Assembly (NCBI GenBank): GCA_031216445.1
Contig: CM062201.1
Span: forward strand, 3,899,501-3,963,500
From: Lateolabrax maculatus
Taxonomy: Eukaryota > Chordata > Actinopteri > Acropomatiformes > Lateolabracidae
Length of the DNA: 64,000 bases
Direction of reading: 5' to 3'
Below are positions 50,426-62,900 of the stretch, piece by piece. A program made the position numbers and the translations under genes. The notes under the pieces were generated by a model. That model was not told the DNA's origin. It searched no databases and saw only the letters and a list, made by a program, of their open reading frames with translations. Position 1 is the stretch's first letter. Every line of letters begins with the position of its first letter.

Positions 50426-51037
50426 CTTCACAACGTGTACGTCCTGTTTGGAGAATGGAAAGTATGGGGAATGGTCTCAGTCCTGTGGAGGTGAAGCTTC
50501 CTCCTTCTCCGGAGGTTTTCTTTCTTGAAAATATTGAGGAGAGTCCTGTCCTATGAAAGAAATAATTAGAGAGATATTTTATAAAGGACGTCTGAATTTT
50601 ATCTGTTTTATTGCTTTAAAATCTCCCCAAAAATAATTGTCTGCGTTATTTTTATGAGTTAAACTGATGTTGGCTCACAGTCACGCATGAAAAGAAGGAC
50701 AAAGTTAAACAATCATTCAGTGTCATCAGTCATATTTCACCTGTATCTTTCTGACTGACATGAGATGGATTAAAATGACATTAACGATTGCTGATATCTG
50801 TCCACGCGGCTGGAGGCGACTATCAGCGACCCCCAGATATCCTGCGCCGCCTCATTAAATCATAACCATAACGGAAACCAAATCAAACAGCACAACAGAT
50901 AGCGAGCTCCGCTCCATATCTACCACGCATATATTTTCTATCAATAGCAACTCAAATCACATAAAACGTTGATAATAGCTTGCCGTGTACAGGAGGAACA
51001 CCGTTTCTTTCCAAGGGCTCTCAGTGTATTATCTCAC

Positions 51038-51110
51038 CAGATAAGGATGGTCGGGTGATAAAGCAGTCCGGTCCCTTGGCCGTCTAAACCTCTATAGAGG
51101 AGCGCAGCGG
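51038..51110 (-). promoter_or_regulatory. gata5: probable non-coding first exon and promoter of gata5
   Basis: The start-codon exon of gata5 opens at an acceptor (before 50443), so an upstream exon is needed. CCTTATCTG followed by GTGAGA at 51038 is the best donor. About 50 nt above it on the minus strand lies CCTCTATAGAGG (about 51089-51100), a palindrome holding a weak TATA-like core. The surrounding 51060-51200 is CpG-rich. The exact start is unknown. Confidence 0.45.
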
Positions 51111-53530
51111 GCAAACTTTGTCACTCCAGGCAGATGGAGACGGACGATGGAGCAGCGCGCAGCGTCTCCGAATATCTCCTGTTTTAATGCGTAAAAGTTG
51201 CGCGCACCGATAGGAGGTCAATTAAACCAAAGTTGTTTTTTTGGTCCGGGACGACTGCGGTGTTTTCTCTTCCTGCCGGTATATCTGGAGATAGTTACTG
51301 TCGCTGATAATTGCTGATATGGGTGTGCTCCTATTCGCTCCCCTACTGGAAGATTTGTACGGGGGAAAAGCACGTGACGCAGTCCGCCGCTCCGAGGTAG
51401 GCCCACGGAGGGAGGGAGGGAAGGAGGGCGGTAGGTAGGGAGGGAGGGAGGACCCCTGGGTGCTGGAGAGGGCCCAGAGCTGAGGGTTGAGGGGTGCAAA
51501 AGTGCCAGCTTTCAATCGCACCTATATTCACCTTTTAAGTGTGTATTTCAGTAGAAAGAATGCCGCCATGTTGGACACATTTAAATCCAGGCACGGTGTG
51601 AAGGATGAACCCAACAAACATCAGGAGGCTCATTTTTATTCTTGACTCTTTCATACGTGTCATGCATGAAATGACTCTCATTGAGGGGGTTGACTTTAGG
51701 ATACAGAGATCATTATGCGTCATATTTATTTTATGGTATTTAGGCGGATTTTATTGGTGCTCACATTTACACTTCTCTCTTGGTTGATGATGATGATGAT
51801 GATGATGATGCAAGTTTGGATATTATACACCTGCTCTGCCCGTTACCTGAATACTGAATTAGGCTACATTCCATTATATCCCAAACTCTGAACCGGGCCT
51901 GACCAATTGTGTCTATAAAAGAATACACCCAGCCTTCGTTTGAAACGGATTCAATCAGCGGTGTTCGGAATATAAAGACACAGACTGATGTAACTTGTAG
52001 TGGAAAGAGAGAGTTTTTATGTTGAGATATATGTGAGTTCTGTGTAAAAGCTGCTGCCCGATAAGAAATACCACCAATAACTAACTGCAGTGATAAAACC
52101 ATAACTTCATGCGGCCAGTGGAAGTCATTCGGCACAGTGAAGGGATAACAGCGTGGATAACTGATACTGACGCTAATATGAAATAAAATCAAGTAGCTAG
52201 ACCTAGCACATGTTATTATGCGGCAGGCCTCCACCGTTAACAGAAACGCTGTTCTGATAATCAGGGCATTAATAACCTGAATATGGTGGGCACTTTTTTC
52301 TGCTGATTCCATCATTTATTGTATTTGAATTTTCGGCAACAAGAAAAAGTACACAAATAAAGGATTCTGTATTTCTCCCCGAAAGCAAAGGCTAAGAATT
52401 TAAATTTATACCTTCATGTGTTAAAATAAAATGTACGGAAACTATAGGTGAAGTGAATCAAATATGAAAAATCTATTTCATATTTTTAAAATGAAAATCA
52501 ATTGTCTGTATTATTTATTTATAAATAACAAGTATTATTTTATTGATTTTTTTGTCAGAAAATGTAAAGACCCCTGCCATAATACCGTCCTAAACATTAG
52601 GCTATAGTACTGTAGGCCTGCCTTCATACCACTGCTGCAGATTTTTATTTATAAAATGCGCTAGTGACACCGTGAAAGAAAGTGAATGATGCTCCTTCAG
52701 GAAAACACTCCTCACAGGCTGCAGCATGAGACTCACACTGTGAATACCAGCCCGACTGTCCTCCGATTCCTCTTTTAATCAAACCCCTTTAAATGCCTCT
52801 CAGTTCTGCGAGCCGACTCCTGACAGTAAGGACGGACACTGTCTGCTCTCCATTCATCCTTCTGTCAGTCCTCCACATCCGTCCGCCTCCGTCAGGGCCG
52901 GGTGGAGTCCGTCTGTCCGCTTCCTCCTTCTTCTAATGTCCAGACACATCGAGTGCTGCCTGCAGATATTTACTTTATTTATTATCTGCAGCATTTGAAA
53001 TATTAAATAATACTCTCACGGCTGAACATCATTGCGTGGCCTGTTCGGTACGACAGGGCCTGCTAGTTTATAGGAGAAACTTTTATTTCAAAAATCACCA
53101 GAGATGTATTTCCGTTTCATTTTTCTACTGTTGCTTTTTATTTTATTTTATTTTATTTTTTGCGTAAGTACAAATCTGTGCGAGTCGCTGTTAAATAAAA
53201 CGTTCAGATCCAACATGGCTTTAAATTATCTATTTTCAACAGATGGCACTCTTTTCCTTTGGATATCTTATCAAAAAATAAAAATAAGACTAGGCTTGTT
53301 GAGATATTTATGGACTTACAGAGAACTTCTCAAATAACAAGAATCTTTCTCAGTGAACAGGTAACTCCTGGGTGGTGGAGATAAAATTAGCTTCCTTATC
53401 TTGGGCCTCAATTCTAATCAGAATTGGGACTTCATCACTCTCACATTTATAACCTGGTCACAACAACAGGCTGGGATATCATCTCCAGACAGAGCATATT
53501 TAAATGATTATGAGGGCAATGATGCCATTT
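51111..53530. other. interval between gata5 and ssuh2
   Basis: Likely gata5 promoter-proximal DNA: CACGTGACGC E-box-like word at about 51371, G/A-rich repeats at 51405-51450, (GAT)n at 51787-51810. It also holds CpG-containing text at 52790-52940. No exons were seen. Confidence 0.45.
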
Positions 53531-53536
53531 AGCTCA

Positions 53537-53567
53537 TTTATTATAGCCTGAAGTTCAGCAATTTATT
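53537..53567 (-). terminator. polyadenylation signals of the ssuh2-like gene
   Basis: Two minus-strand AATAAA hexamers (53562-53567 and 53537-53542) lie about 235 and 260 nt beyond the stop codon at 53799. Either could end the transcript. Confidence 0.55.
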
Positions 53568-53616
53568 TATATGTGAAGCAATTTCATTTAAATAGATTAT
53601 AAGTTTCCAGATTATT

Positions 53617-53676
53617 ATAGATAGACAGATAGACAGACAGAGAGACAGATAGATAAATAGATAGATAGATAGATAG
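53617..53676. repeat. (GATA)n/(GACA)n microsatellite in ssuh2 3' region
   Basis: ATAGACAGATAGACAGACAG, then ATAGATAGATAGATAG. It lies between the stop codon and the polyadenylation signals, so it is probably transcribed in the 3' untranslated region. Confidence 0.85.
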
Positions 53677-53798
53677 AAAATCAATTCAAGGTACATCACC
53701 AAGCCTATCACACTGTCTATGGCCAGAAAGGTTGTTAAAACAACCTTCTGATGAAATCATTATAAAAATGCACAGATCCTGGGCAGGAGGACGCCAGG

Positions 53799-56700
53799 TC
53801 ACATCACCGTGCAGCAGCAGCCGCAGCAGGCGGCAGGATAGTCCACAGCACTGACTTTGAGGTCTCTCCCATACACAAAGAACACATGTGACTCTCCCTT
53901 CCACTCGTAGGTGACCCTGGTAATGGGAAGCAGCTCGATGGTTTGACGCTGAATATAGAGAAAGAAAATCAGAAGCACAGTTGGTCAGAAAGATGAACAG
54001 GTTCCACACATGAGCATGGACTCAAAACCTCTGAGTACCTGCTGTAAAATGCGTGATGTTTCCAAGAACCTGGCTTGGTGCTCTCTCAGGAGCCTTTCTG
54101 AGGTTTGTGCCACTGCAGAGTCTGGGAAGTTTGTGACCGGATTAACCTGCATCGCACAGGAAAGTCCCAGTGTCATTATCTGATTGTTTTGTTGCCGTGG
54201 ATTTATTTATATCTTTGTATTTTCTACCGATTGCTTTTACCATGTAGTTAGAGTCTATGAGCACCTCCTTTCCTGGCACACCGTTCAGTTTGTACATCTT
54301 TAAACCACAGGATTGCTCAACAATGTGTTCGTCTACGTCGTTGAGCCTGCAGAGGTGCAAATATATTTAGTGTAACAGGGCAGGTTTATTTGCACAGCAA
54401 CTTTCCACAACAAGGCAGTTTTTTCAAGTTTACATAAGACATAAAAAGGCTAAATATTAAAGGAGTAGTTGGACATTTTGGGAAAGCTTATTTATAAAAC
54501 TGCTTTGGACAGAGCCAGACTAGCTGTTTCCCCCTGCTTCCAGTCTTTGTGCTAAACTAAGCTAACTGTCTCCTGGCTCCAGCTTCATATTTCCCAGACA
54601 GACACGAGAGTGCTATTAATCTTTTCATTTGAATAAGTGAATTTCCCAAAATGTCAAACTATTCCTTTAAGACAACAGGCATTAAGACAATACATATATA
54701 ACATACAATAAATGTACATACCAGTATGTATGTAAAGTATTTAAAATCATATATACATACATCATGTGATGCAAACACATGATGTTTAAGTGAGCCATGT
54801 GTGTGTCCCTGCACCCCTGTCACATTCATCTGACTGGAAAAACAGTTGATTCATTCAAAAAATGAATGCCTTTATCTGCCAGCACTGACCAAAAAGAGGA
54901 ATGGAAAGGGACACTTTTATGACACGGAACCAACAAACACTATACTGACCAGTTCACAACGAGGTTGATAGCAGCTATGATCTTTCGCCTGCCTAAGCAG
55001 ACATCACATTCCGTCCATCCCAAGCCGTGGCATTGCCAACAACTGTTAGGGAAAAAAAGTATGCACAAACCATTGTATTGTAAGATTTTTAGGACTGTGT
55101 TAACTATTCAAAAAGTTGATAAAATAACAAAACAAAACTTGCGTTCTCCTCCCCGTTCCGCTGCAGGAGAAGCAGAACTGCCTGTTTGGATAGTAATAGA
55201 CAGAACCGATCCCGCCACACGCACCGCATGTGTTCTGAAAGACACATGATAACAGGGACCAGGTGAGCCTGGCAACCTTAATGTGAACTTCCTCTGTCAC
55301 AGCCTGGGATGCTTACTCACCCTACCAATCCCACAACAGGAGATGCAGGTGACGTTCCCTGTGGCAGAGCAGTGCATGCAGTTCTGTTGAACAAAGATGG
55401 AACTCTGTTATAGTCACTGACACTCAAACAGGAAGACTGAATCCCCTGACTGAATCTGAGGCAGCATACAGTCAGTTTATTTACAACTGTAAATGAATTA
55501 GAAATTACGACAACAATATATCAGTTTGTTAGTATTTATTTTATTACAAATCTTTAATTTTGGGGGATAATTAAGGAATGGGTAGTTGGAGCCAATAGCA
55601 GCTTAGCTTAGCTTTTGATTAAGTGTAAAGACTGGAAACAAGGCTCTGTACAACGGTAACAAAATCTTCCTACCAACAGCTGTGAGGCTCACTGACTAAC
55701 ACGTTGTATTCACTTTGTTTAATGTGTATAAAAACCAAATGTAGGAGTGACAACCTCAGGGCCCCCCCTATAAAACAGCAGCAGGTCATTTTTACACTTT
55801 TTTTGTTTTTGTACACATGAAACAAAAAAGATATAGCTTGTTAATTAGCCATTTATTATTAATTTCTTTTTACACTTCAGTTTTTGTTGGATTAAACAAA
55901 CAAGATACAACGTGTTAATTAGAAGTGCTGGTAGGTGAATTTTGTTACCCTTTGGACAGAGCCAGGCTAGCTGTTTCCCCCTGCTTCCAGTCTTTATGCT
56001 AAGCTAAGCTAACCAGCGCTGGCTTACGTCGAACAGACAGACATGAGAGTGGCATTTATATACTCATCAAAGCGAACAAGATGTTGAACTATTACTTTAA
56101 AGTAATATATTTAGGTTCCCTTTCCTGCTCACAGTACAGGGGACTACAAGCATCCATAGCTGTATTTGTTCTTGAGCTTCTTAATGAACTTCATAACTTT
56201 CAATAACATCCCTATTTAAATAGCATTGCCTATTTGGGTACTATACTGTATATGTTATGTAAACTTTTCCACTGAAATATGGTTAGTAGATCCAGTACCT
56301 GCACGGATGACGTGTGTGGAACCTCAATGATTTCATTTCCATCCTGAAAATAGGGGGGGGCATGAACTGGAATCTCCCACGGCCTGGGTGGGGTTTGTCC
56401 ACTGGTGTCCATTTTCTCACCTGACATAAACACACCATGTTGTTATGCTTAATGTGTGAAGATACTGTGGATGCATTTTCTTTAAGGTTTAAGTTTTATC
56501 AGAAGTATGTGTGTAAAAACTGAGTTTCTTTGCCATAGTACGGTCTTTGACTCCACTTTGTAGTTCGCGTCTCGGTAAATGTCTCCAGGCGATACTAAGG
56601 AGGGAAGGACACGGAAGGAGTGAAGAGTGGGAAACACAAACTGCTACAGGCAAGCAGGGCAGATGCATTTGACTAACTTATCTGTAAAGTGTCATTTAAA

Positions 56701-58877
56701 AAAAAAAGTACAACACTAAATAAAAAAATATGATGGCACCTTTTAAATAATTTTTTCTTTTTTTTTTTGCATTAAAATACTTTTTCCATTCTGTAAGACA
56801 ACATCCCGCTTATATCCTGTCTGTTCTTCTTCATGAAACTTCAGTATAAAGCATGATGCTTAAACATAAAAAATACACACACCCTATCTATCTTGTTTTT
56901 ATACATTTTTATGAGTTTCTTAAAACTCATAAATAAAACGCCTACTTCCAGATCTCTCGTTGCTACGTTTGAAATACACTAAATGATAGTGGATCTTTGG
57001 AATGTTCATCTTCACTGATGTCATGGCGTCCTCAGTCCCTGTCTCACCCTGTATGTGTCGAAGGCCTCCATGTTGGTGATCACTCCCTCCTCTGCTGGCT
57101 TTGTGCTGTAGCAGCGTTTTTGTGACGCATACTTGATGAAGGCCTGTCGAGCGTCATCCTTGCTCAGAGACGGAAAGCTGTAAAACAAGTTAGACATTTC
57201 TCAATGAATGAAAGAATGTCATTCATAACACATGTCAATGTACCCATGGATAAAAGAAGATCCTTTATTTTTCATTATGTATTTCAATGGTTGTAATTGC
57301 TATTATTATTATTATTTTTATGGGACTATTTGTCCCATAAAAATAATCTATATATAATACAAACTTGAGATGTATACATAATCACAAATGTCATGTGAAA
57401 CTATTTGAACTAATGTGGTGTATAAAATATATTTGGAGCCTTACTCCCACTTTGGACATGACGGTTGAGTTTCATGTTGGGGGTGTTGGCCATACGGGTC
57501 AGGGGGGTGAAGGAAACCACCTGCAACAGGTTTAATGATACGACATCACTAAATGTTGTACAACAATGGATCATTCCTGGCCACGTTTTAACACTACAAA
57601 TGTTAGTCTCAGCAGCTGTATGGGCAGCCTGTCCTTAAGAGTCCAGCTGTTTACTGTACCTTCACCCTCTGTCGGCATCTGCTCATAACCTGGCACGCTG
57701 TTGTATACTGAGGGTGGACGATCGCTGGGAATGTCATAAAAATGAAACAGGAATTAGTGTGTGTGAATGCAATTTGTATTAGTGGGTTTATTCAGAGTTA
57801 AATTAATTTATATCAAAGCTATGGACCCCAAAGTGTTCGATATTAACAACATATATATAAGGCATTATAAATTAAATAAATAAATAAATAAATTGTGTAA
57901 AATATAGAAATAAATCATTGCATTGTGAAAGAATTTAAGAAAAAATTTAAACTAATTTATTATTTCACATTTTTTATGGTCATCATAACAGTTTATTGGA
58001 GTTCATACACATTTCATAATTTTCATTCCAAAATTCCAAAAAGTCTGTTTTTGACATTGAAATTACATTTTCCCCAATGACTCTTTTATTACGTCACCGC
58101 TCCCTCACCTTCCAGCCTCTCTTAGCAGGCTCACCCAGCATCCTATTGGCTAAAGAGACCATAGAAAGACTCTGTGTCTTATTTCATTTCCATGTGATTG
58201 CTCCACTGTCAAATGAAAAGTGTCATTATGGAGAAATGCTTCTGAAATGGGGATTTTTAAATAATAAAAAAATATGAAAATACTGTGAGAATGATGAAAT
58301 AACATTCCATATTAATGACTTTAATAAGGTTTAATGTCATGTTTTAATGTCCTCATTTAATATAATAATGTCTTAAATTATTTCACAATTCATGTTTTAC
58401 TTATATATTTTACATAATTTATTCATGCATGAAACATCTCTTATTTATTTATTTAATATTGAAAACTTTGGGGCTCCATACTAACCTACCTGAAACAGTA
58501 TGTATGGTAAGGGGACATCACATCAATGACCCACCCATGACATTACATACATACAGTCACATTCATAGCTTTGAAGAATGTAATAATAAATGAACAAAAA
58601 ACAAAAAACAAAAAAAAAAAACAAAAAAAAAAAACAGAAGGATGTTTATGTAAAGGTGCAGGAGTTATATATCCATCTCCATCTACCTAAATATTACGTG
58701 TTGACTTTGGCTAAGAACTCAAATAATCTAAACCAGACAATGAAAAACTAACTGAAACCAAAGCAAATCTAGTGTGATAACTTACTATTTACAACACTCG
58801 ACAACATGCAGCATTAACAAGTTTTAATAACACAGCTATAGATAACACACTCACCCGTCTTGTGATGGAGGATCCAT
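53799..58877 (-). CDS. ssuh2: SSUH2-like protein (DnaJ-type cysteine-rich)
   Basis: Coding exons on the minus strand: 58877-58855, 57724-57660, 57520-57445, 57177-57048, 56594-56534, 56420-56299, 55383-55321, 55234-55143, 55042-54950, 54346-54241, 54146-54039, 53948-53799. They total 1089 nt (362 aa plus stop), close to human SSUH2 (about 350 aa). Diagnostic text: RYRLETFTETRTTKW, then VPHTSSVQ, then six CxxC motifs between residues 161 and 226, then RQTIELLPITRVTYEWKG and a cysteine-rich end (YPAACCGCCCTVM). The CxxC array resembles the DnaJ zinc-binding domain. Human SSUH2 has been linked to tooth development, but its biochemical role is unclear. Two introns (after 56534 and 55143) seem to start with GC rather than GT; phase leaves no alternative. 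Fish may have several ssuh2 copies, so the exact paralogue is open. Confidence 0.88.
54457..54670. mobile_element. intact 214-bp miniature inverted-repeat element
   Basis: The left end TTAAAGGAGTAGTTGGACAT and the right end (reverse complement TTAAAGGAATAGTTTGACAT), each continuing TTTTGGGAAA, form 29-nt terminal repeats with two mismatches. The interior has GGACAGAGCCAGACTAGCTG and CTAAACTAAGCTAACTGTC. Ends starting TTAA may be a target duplication. It lies in an ssuh2 intron. Confidence 0.75.
54950..55383 (-). CDS. ssuh2: ssuh2 exons encoding the six CxxC motifs
   Basis: Three short exons (55383-55321, 55234-55143, 55042-54950) encode residues 160-240. In order the motifs are CMHC, CISC, CGAC, CFSC, CWQC and CDVC. 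Several are followed by a G-x-G or S/H-G-x-G turn, as in DnaJ zinc-binding domains. Human SSUH2 also has six, from memory. The intron between the second and third exons begins GCAAGT. Confidence 0.85.
55571..56105. mobile_element. foldback element related to the 54457 copy
   Basis: Left part: GCTTAGCTTAGC, AAAGACTGGAAAC, GGTAACAAAATC, TACCAACAG, AACACGTTGTAT. Right part, inverted: ATACAACGTGTTAA, CTGGTAGGTGAATTTTGTTA, GGCTAGCTGTTTCCCC, AGTCTTTATGCTAAGCTAAG. The two halves are mirror copies around an AT-rich centre of about 150 nt. It lies in the ssuh2 intron between 55383 and 56299. Confidence 0.65.
57311..57347. repeat. perfect 16-bp inverted repeat, 5-nt loop
   Basis: ATTATTTTTATGGGAC, loop TATTT, GTCCCATAAAAATAAT. 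The arms are exact complements. It lies in the ssuh2 intron between the exons starting at 57177 and ending at 57445, beside a short (ATT)n run. Confidence 0.85.
58580..58640. repeat. A-rich low-complexity tract
   Basis: Runs of A broken by single C, in the first ssuh2 intron. This may be the tail of an old plus-strand retroposon, though no body is recognisable upstream. Confidence 0.6.
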
Positions 58878-58925
58878 TCTCACCCAGTAAGCACAATTGA
58901 GGTGTGCTAGGTACAAATCAGGTAT

Positions 58926-58932
58926 CTTTATA
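58926..58932 (-). promoter_or_regulatory. ssuh2: TATA box of the ssuh2-like gene
   Basis: The minus strand reads CTATAAAGATACC about 50 nt upstream of the ATG at 58877. This predicts a start site about 25-30 nt downstream and a 5' untranslated region of only about 20-25 nt. Confidence 0.6.
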
Positions 58933-59690
58933 GATGGGAACTTGACAGACAGGAAACACCAACATGAACTTCTCTTTTTAAACTTCCTGTTCTTTTTCCG
59001 TCAGTCATTGCTTGCTGTAGAAAATTCTGACATTGCCCAAGTTACATACAATGTAGCATCAAAATCAGCATCTAAGTCTGCCATTGTTAATAAATTAAAT
59101 GTTATCCAATAATGAGTTTTTTAATTACTTATCACATGTTTATTTCATAAAACACAGTAGCATTTATAAGCGGTAATTAAATATGTAATAAATGGTTCAT
59201 AACACACTATAATGGTACTGTAAGCAGACATAAGGATATTTTTAACACTCATATGAACGAAACAGATACGTATTTATTACATTCATTATATTTATTTATT
59301 ATATGTATTTATTTATGACAACTAAGCACACTCCATCCCACTGATGAAGGGCTTGACATGTGCCTGAAAGCTCTGGACTTAAAATTAATCAAATCAAATC
59401 CAAATTAAATTAAAAATGAAATTGAATTTTATAATCCAAAGTAGGGAATTAATTTGGGAGAAGGTGCAACACAATTACTCAGAAGCAGCAATGAATTACA
59501 CAAAGTAAAAAATATAGAGATAAACCATAAGGAGAACAACACCAAAAGAAGCTGTGCCATTAATGTAAAAAGGTCCATTTGACACTTTCCTCGACTAAAA
59601 ACTCAGAGTAACTACAGTCCTTCACCCCTGAGAAAAAGCCAACTCAATGGTTTAGCACATGGAGTAATTCTCGTCTCTCAGTGCGGAGTC
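58933..59690. other. upstream flank of ssuh2, no gene seen
   Basis: AT-rich sequence. Words such as TTTATTACATTCATTATATT are low-complexity. AAATTAATCAAATCAAATCC at about 59380 resembles a retroposon tail. Confidence 0.4.
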
Positions 59691-59930
59691 AGATAGCGGC
59701 CTTATGAATGAGGTGATTGGTGAGGGCGCCGCCACAGCCTCCTTTACACAGTTCATCATGGCGTTCCACGCGCCTGTGTGTCGGGGTCCCGTGGCACTCT
59801 TACAGCTCCCCCCCCCGGTCAGTCTGTGGTTATGTCAATAAAAACTGGGAACCGCAAATGCGCCGCATTCCCGCTGCAGGCCGCATATCTGCTGTTTGTG
59901 TCAGTTTTTGGTAATGTTTCTGTGGACTGA
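59690..59930. promoter_or_regulatory. GC-rich candidate conserved block
   Basis: It has GGCGCCGCCACAGCC, GTTCCACGCGCCTGTG and AATGCGCCGCATTCCCGCTG, a CpG-bearing island in AT-rich flanks about 0.8 kb above ssuh2. A 65-codon plus-strand frame is present but has no recognised family. Composition is the only evidence. Confidence 0.3.
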
Positions 59931-62900
59931 CTGATAGGCCTTCCACCAGGGAGGCTTTGTCTCTGGAAAAAAAATGCCTTTTAACTTTGATCACCCTCTA
60001 ATGCGACGCCACTGTCCTTTACGGCTGCATTCTTCGGACTGGAATGGAATTTCAGCCTCTATCTTTATTTGACATACAAATGCCTGCAAGATAAGTTGGG
60101 AATTTATCGAAGGTATTTATTGTCTATGAGAGAACAGGCTAAAGTTGTGTGTGTGCACTCTGTGTCTTGTTTTTAGAAGTTTTTTCTCTAATTTCTTGCC
60201 AATGGTGCAAATTGATGCTATGATCACTCCAGATAAGATCTTCCCAGTCTTCATTCATCACTGAGAAAGTGCTATTAACCCCCAAACCACAATGAGCAGT
60301 TAGCAGAGACATGTTGAAACAGCTCTGATAGTGCTGGTGATGGTGTAGAGGAAAGTTAACAGAGGAGCTGACACGCAGACAGGAGTGAAGCTCAGATACC
60401 AGCTATCGTTATGGCTGATCCCGGCTCAGCTCATGCTCAGGCAGACCTGAGCTGCGTTTCTCCTCTTGGCTTGATGGCAGATGACCGGGTTCCCGTCTAT
60501 CTTCAAATCGGGTTTGTCTTCGGTGGCCGGATGAGAGTGATGTGTGGAGGTTGTCTTTCTGGTCCAGAGAAACAGCAGAATGTGATGTATGGTTACAATC
60601 AGTCTGCTGTGTGTGTGTGTGTGTGGGGGTGTGTGTATTTGTGTGTGTCTGTGTGTGTGAGTGGAGACAAGCTGTGCAGTCTGGCCACAGGGACCAGAGC
60701 ATTGTCTCTGTGTGGGATATAATGACCCTATGACTGTGTATGTTTATCTGTATCAATATTGTCATAAATATGACATTTTAATCCTCTACAGCACAAATTA
60801 GGTTTGTTTTGGGGAATAAATATTTAACCCAATTTTTTTGGAAGACCGGGGTCGTTTGAAAACCACACTCACATACACCCACACCCAGAAACATTTATGT
60901 GCTATATGGGTATCTTGTTGGGTATACTATATGGGTATAACAAAATACATAAAAATGTATTTCTGTAGAGCAATTATTAAGTAAAGTAAGCAACATATGT
61001 TATATGATCTATCTATCTGTCTATCGATGGACATCACATTTGCTGCATTCTGCCTTTGATAAAAAATATATTTATATGGCTACATGTTTTTCTCTCCTAT
61101 TCCTACTCTACCCACTATATCTCACAAAATGCTGCTTGTGCTATCATAAATGAAGAATTATTCTTCTAATTCTATTCTAATTCAAACATTTAATTCCAAA
61201 AATGTATGATTAATCACTCTTTGATTTAAATATAATTAAAACAAATAAGTTTATTAATTTCATGTTAATTAAACCTAAAACGTCAGAACGTATAAATGTG
61301 AGCTTATTTGAACTGAATTTACTGACTTGAATTGATGAGCTGAAGGACTGTGCTGCTGAGAGAGCCTGAAGTTTCTGAAGGAACGTGATCATCCCATCAT
61401 GCATTTTGGGACGATTCACAATTCTCATTTCATTGTCATTGTTGTTTTTATGTTCATGTATATACTTTGACCATATATTTATTTTTATATTTGTACATAG
61501 TACAATTTTGTTTTGTGAAGTTTTGGGGAAAACATATACTATGGAAACTTAATATATTTTAAGTCGTTGTTCTTGTCATAATAATAAAAAATAATTTGCA
61601 AATGTATGAATGGGAGTGTGTGAGGGTCAAAAAGATTATTTCTGTTGACGACAACAACATGCAGTAGAGGGTTGCTGACAGCATTCTTATATGAAGAAAA
61701 AGATCCAGCATCAGTAAGAATATGAGAAAAAAATACTATTGCTGAAATTCTTCATTCAGTTAATATTTTAGAATTCGGTACTGCTCTTATGCTCAGTTTT
61801 CACGAGTCACATACAGTATGTAGTATGTGCTTTCTGTCTTCAGATGAATGCACCTTTTCAGAATATCCATGTCAAATAGCTGATAACTCATACTGGAGCT
61901 ACATTGTTCTGTAATTCTATTTTCCCATTTTCTAATTAATCGTCTTTTTCTGCCACAAGCCTTTTTCAGACCTCCAGCAGACTGCTGCGGCCCTGTGGAG
62001 CTGTGCAGGGTGGGCAGGGGGCCTCGCCTCTTCCCTTTATCTGCTCCTTGTGTCTCTGGTCCACGCTGTGTGTCAGATTGTCTCAAAATATGCAAACTTT
62101 CTCCTCTTCTCATACAGCTCACCCTCAGTAGACTTCTCCCAGAAATGTGCCAGTGTACACAAGGAGCAGATGGAGGGGAAGAAAGGATTCAGAGGGTTGG
62201 AACACGCCCCCCGGTGCTCTGCTCGCTGGGGAATGTGAAGTAGGAGTCAGGCTAATCTCCAGCGCCCAGGAGAGACTGGCTCCTGTCTGCCTGGCTGCCA
62301 CTTCCCTATCTGCGTGTTTCATTTCAGCCTGTCAGGCCCTATCTGGGGCTGCTAGTGCTGCTGCTACTGCAGGGTTCAGGCCCAGGGACAGCAGGGCCAA
62401 CTGAATATATATACTCACACATACCACTGGGAATAAACATGATTGTGTATCATCATTCAGTGGAATAGTATTTTGTTCCCTGATCGTGTTGTGTGTCTGT
62501 CAATGATTCGGAGCCAATGTAAACTCTAAACTAAAAAAAAAAATAGTTCTTGTTTTACGGGAAAAGTTAAAATGAAATACATACAAATGGCACAGCTTGC
62601 TGCTTTAAACATAAGTTTGATTATTCTATATGCACACATTTACCATTTCCTGAATTATATTAATATCTTAACAACTGTCTACAGCCATGCTAGCAGCTCT
62701 GCGAGGCACCTACATCAGCGCTTTTTAAAAAAATACATTTAAAGAAAACCTCTAGACATGTTTTCAGACTGGACTGATTAAATAATTTGCATCTGATATG
62801 TTTTTTTCCCACAAAACGTTCATTGTATCTATAAAAATCAGCCAAATGAAACCTACCTCATCAAGAATCTATTAATAAGCTGCACACACACATATATTCG

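Noticed and set aside
49883..50494. Long plus-strand frame opposite the first gata5 coding exon
   Set aside because: It is the antisense of a GC-rich real exon. The composition (G, R, A, V rich) is a by-product and no family is recognised.
60411..60722. Plus-strand frame beginning MADPGSAHAQADLSC
   Set aside because: It runs into a (GT)n microsatellite after about 60 codons, has no usable donor before it and no recognised family.
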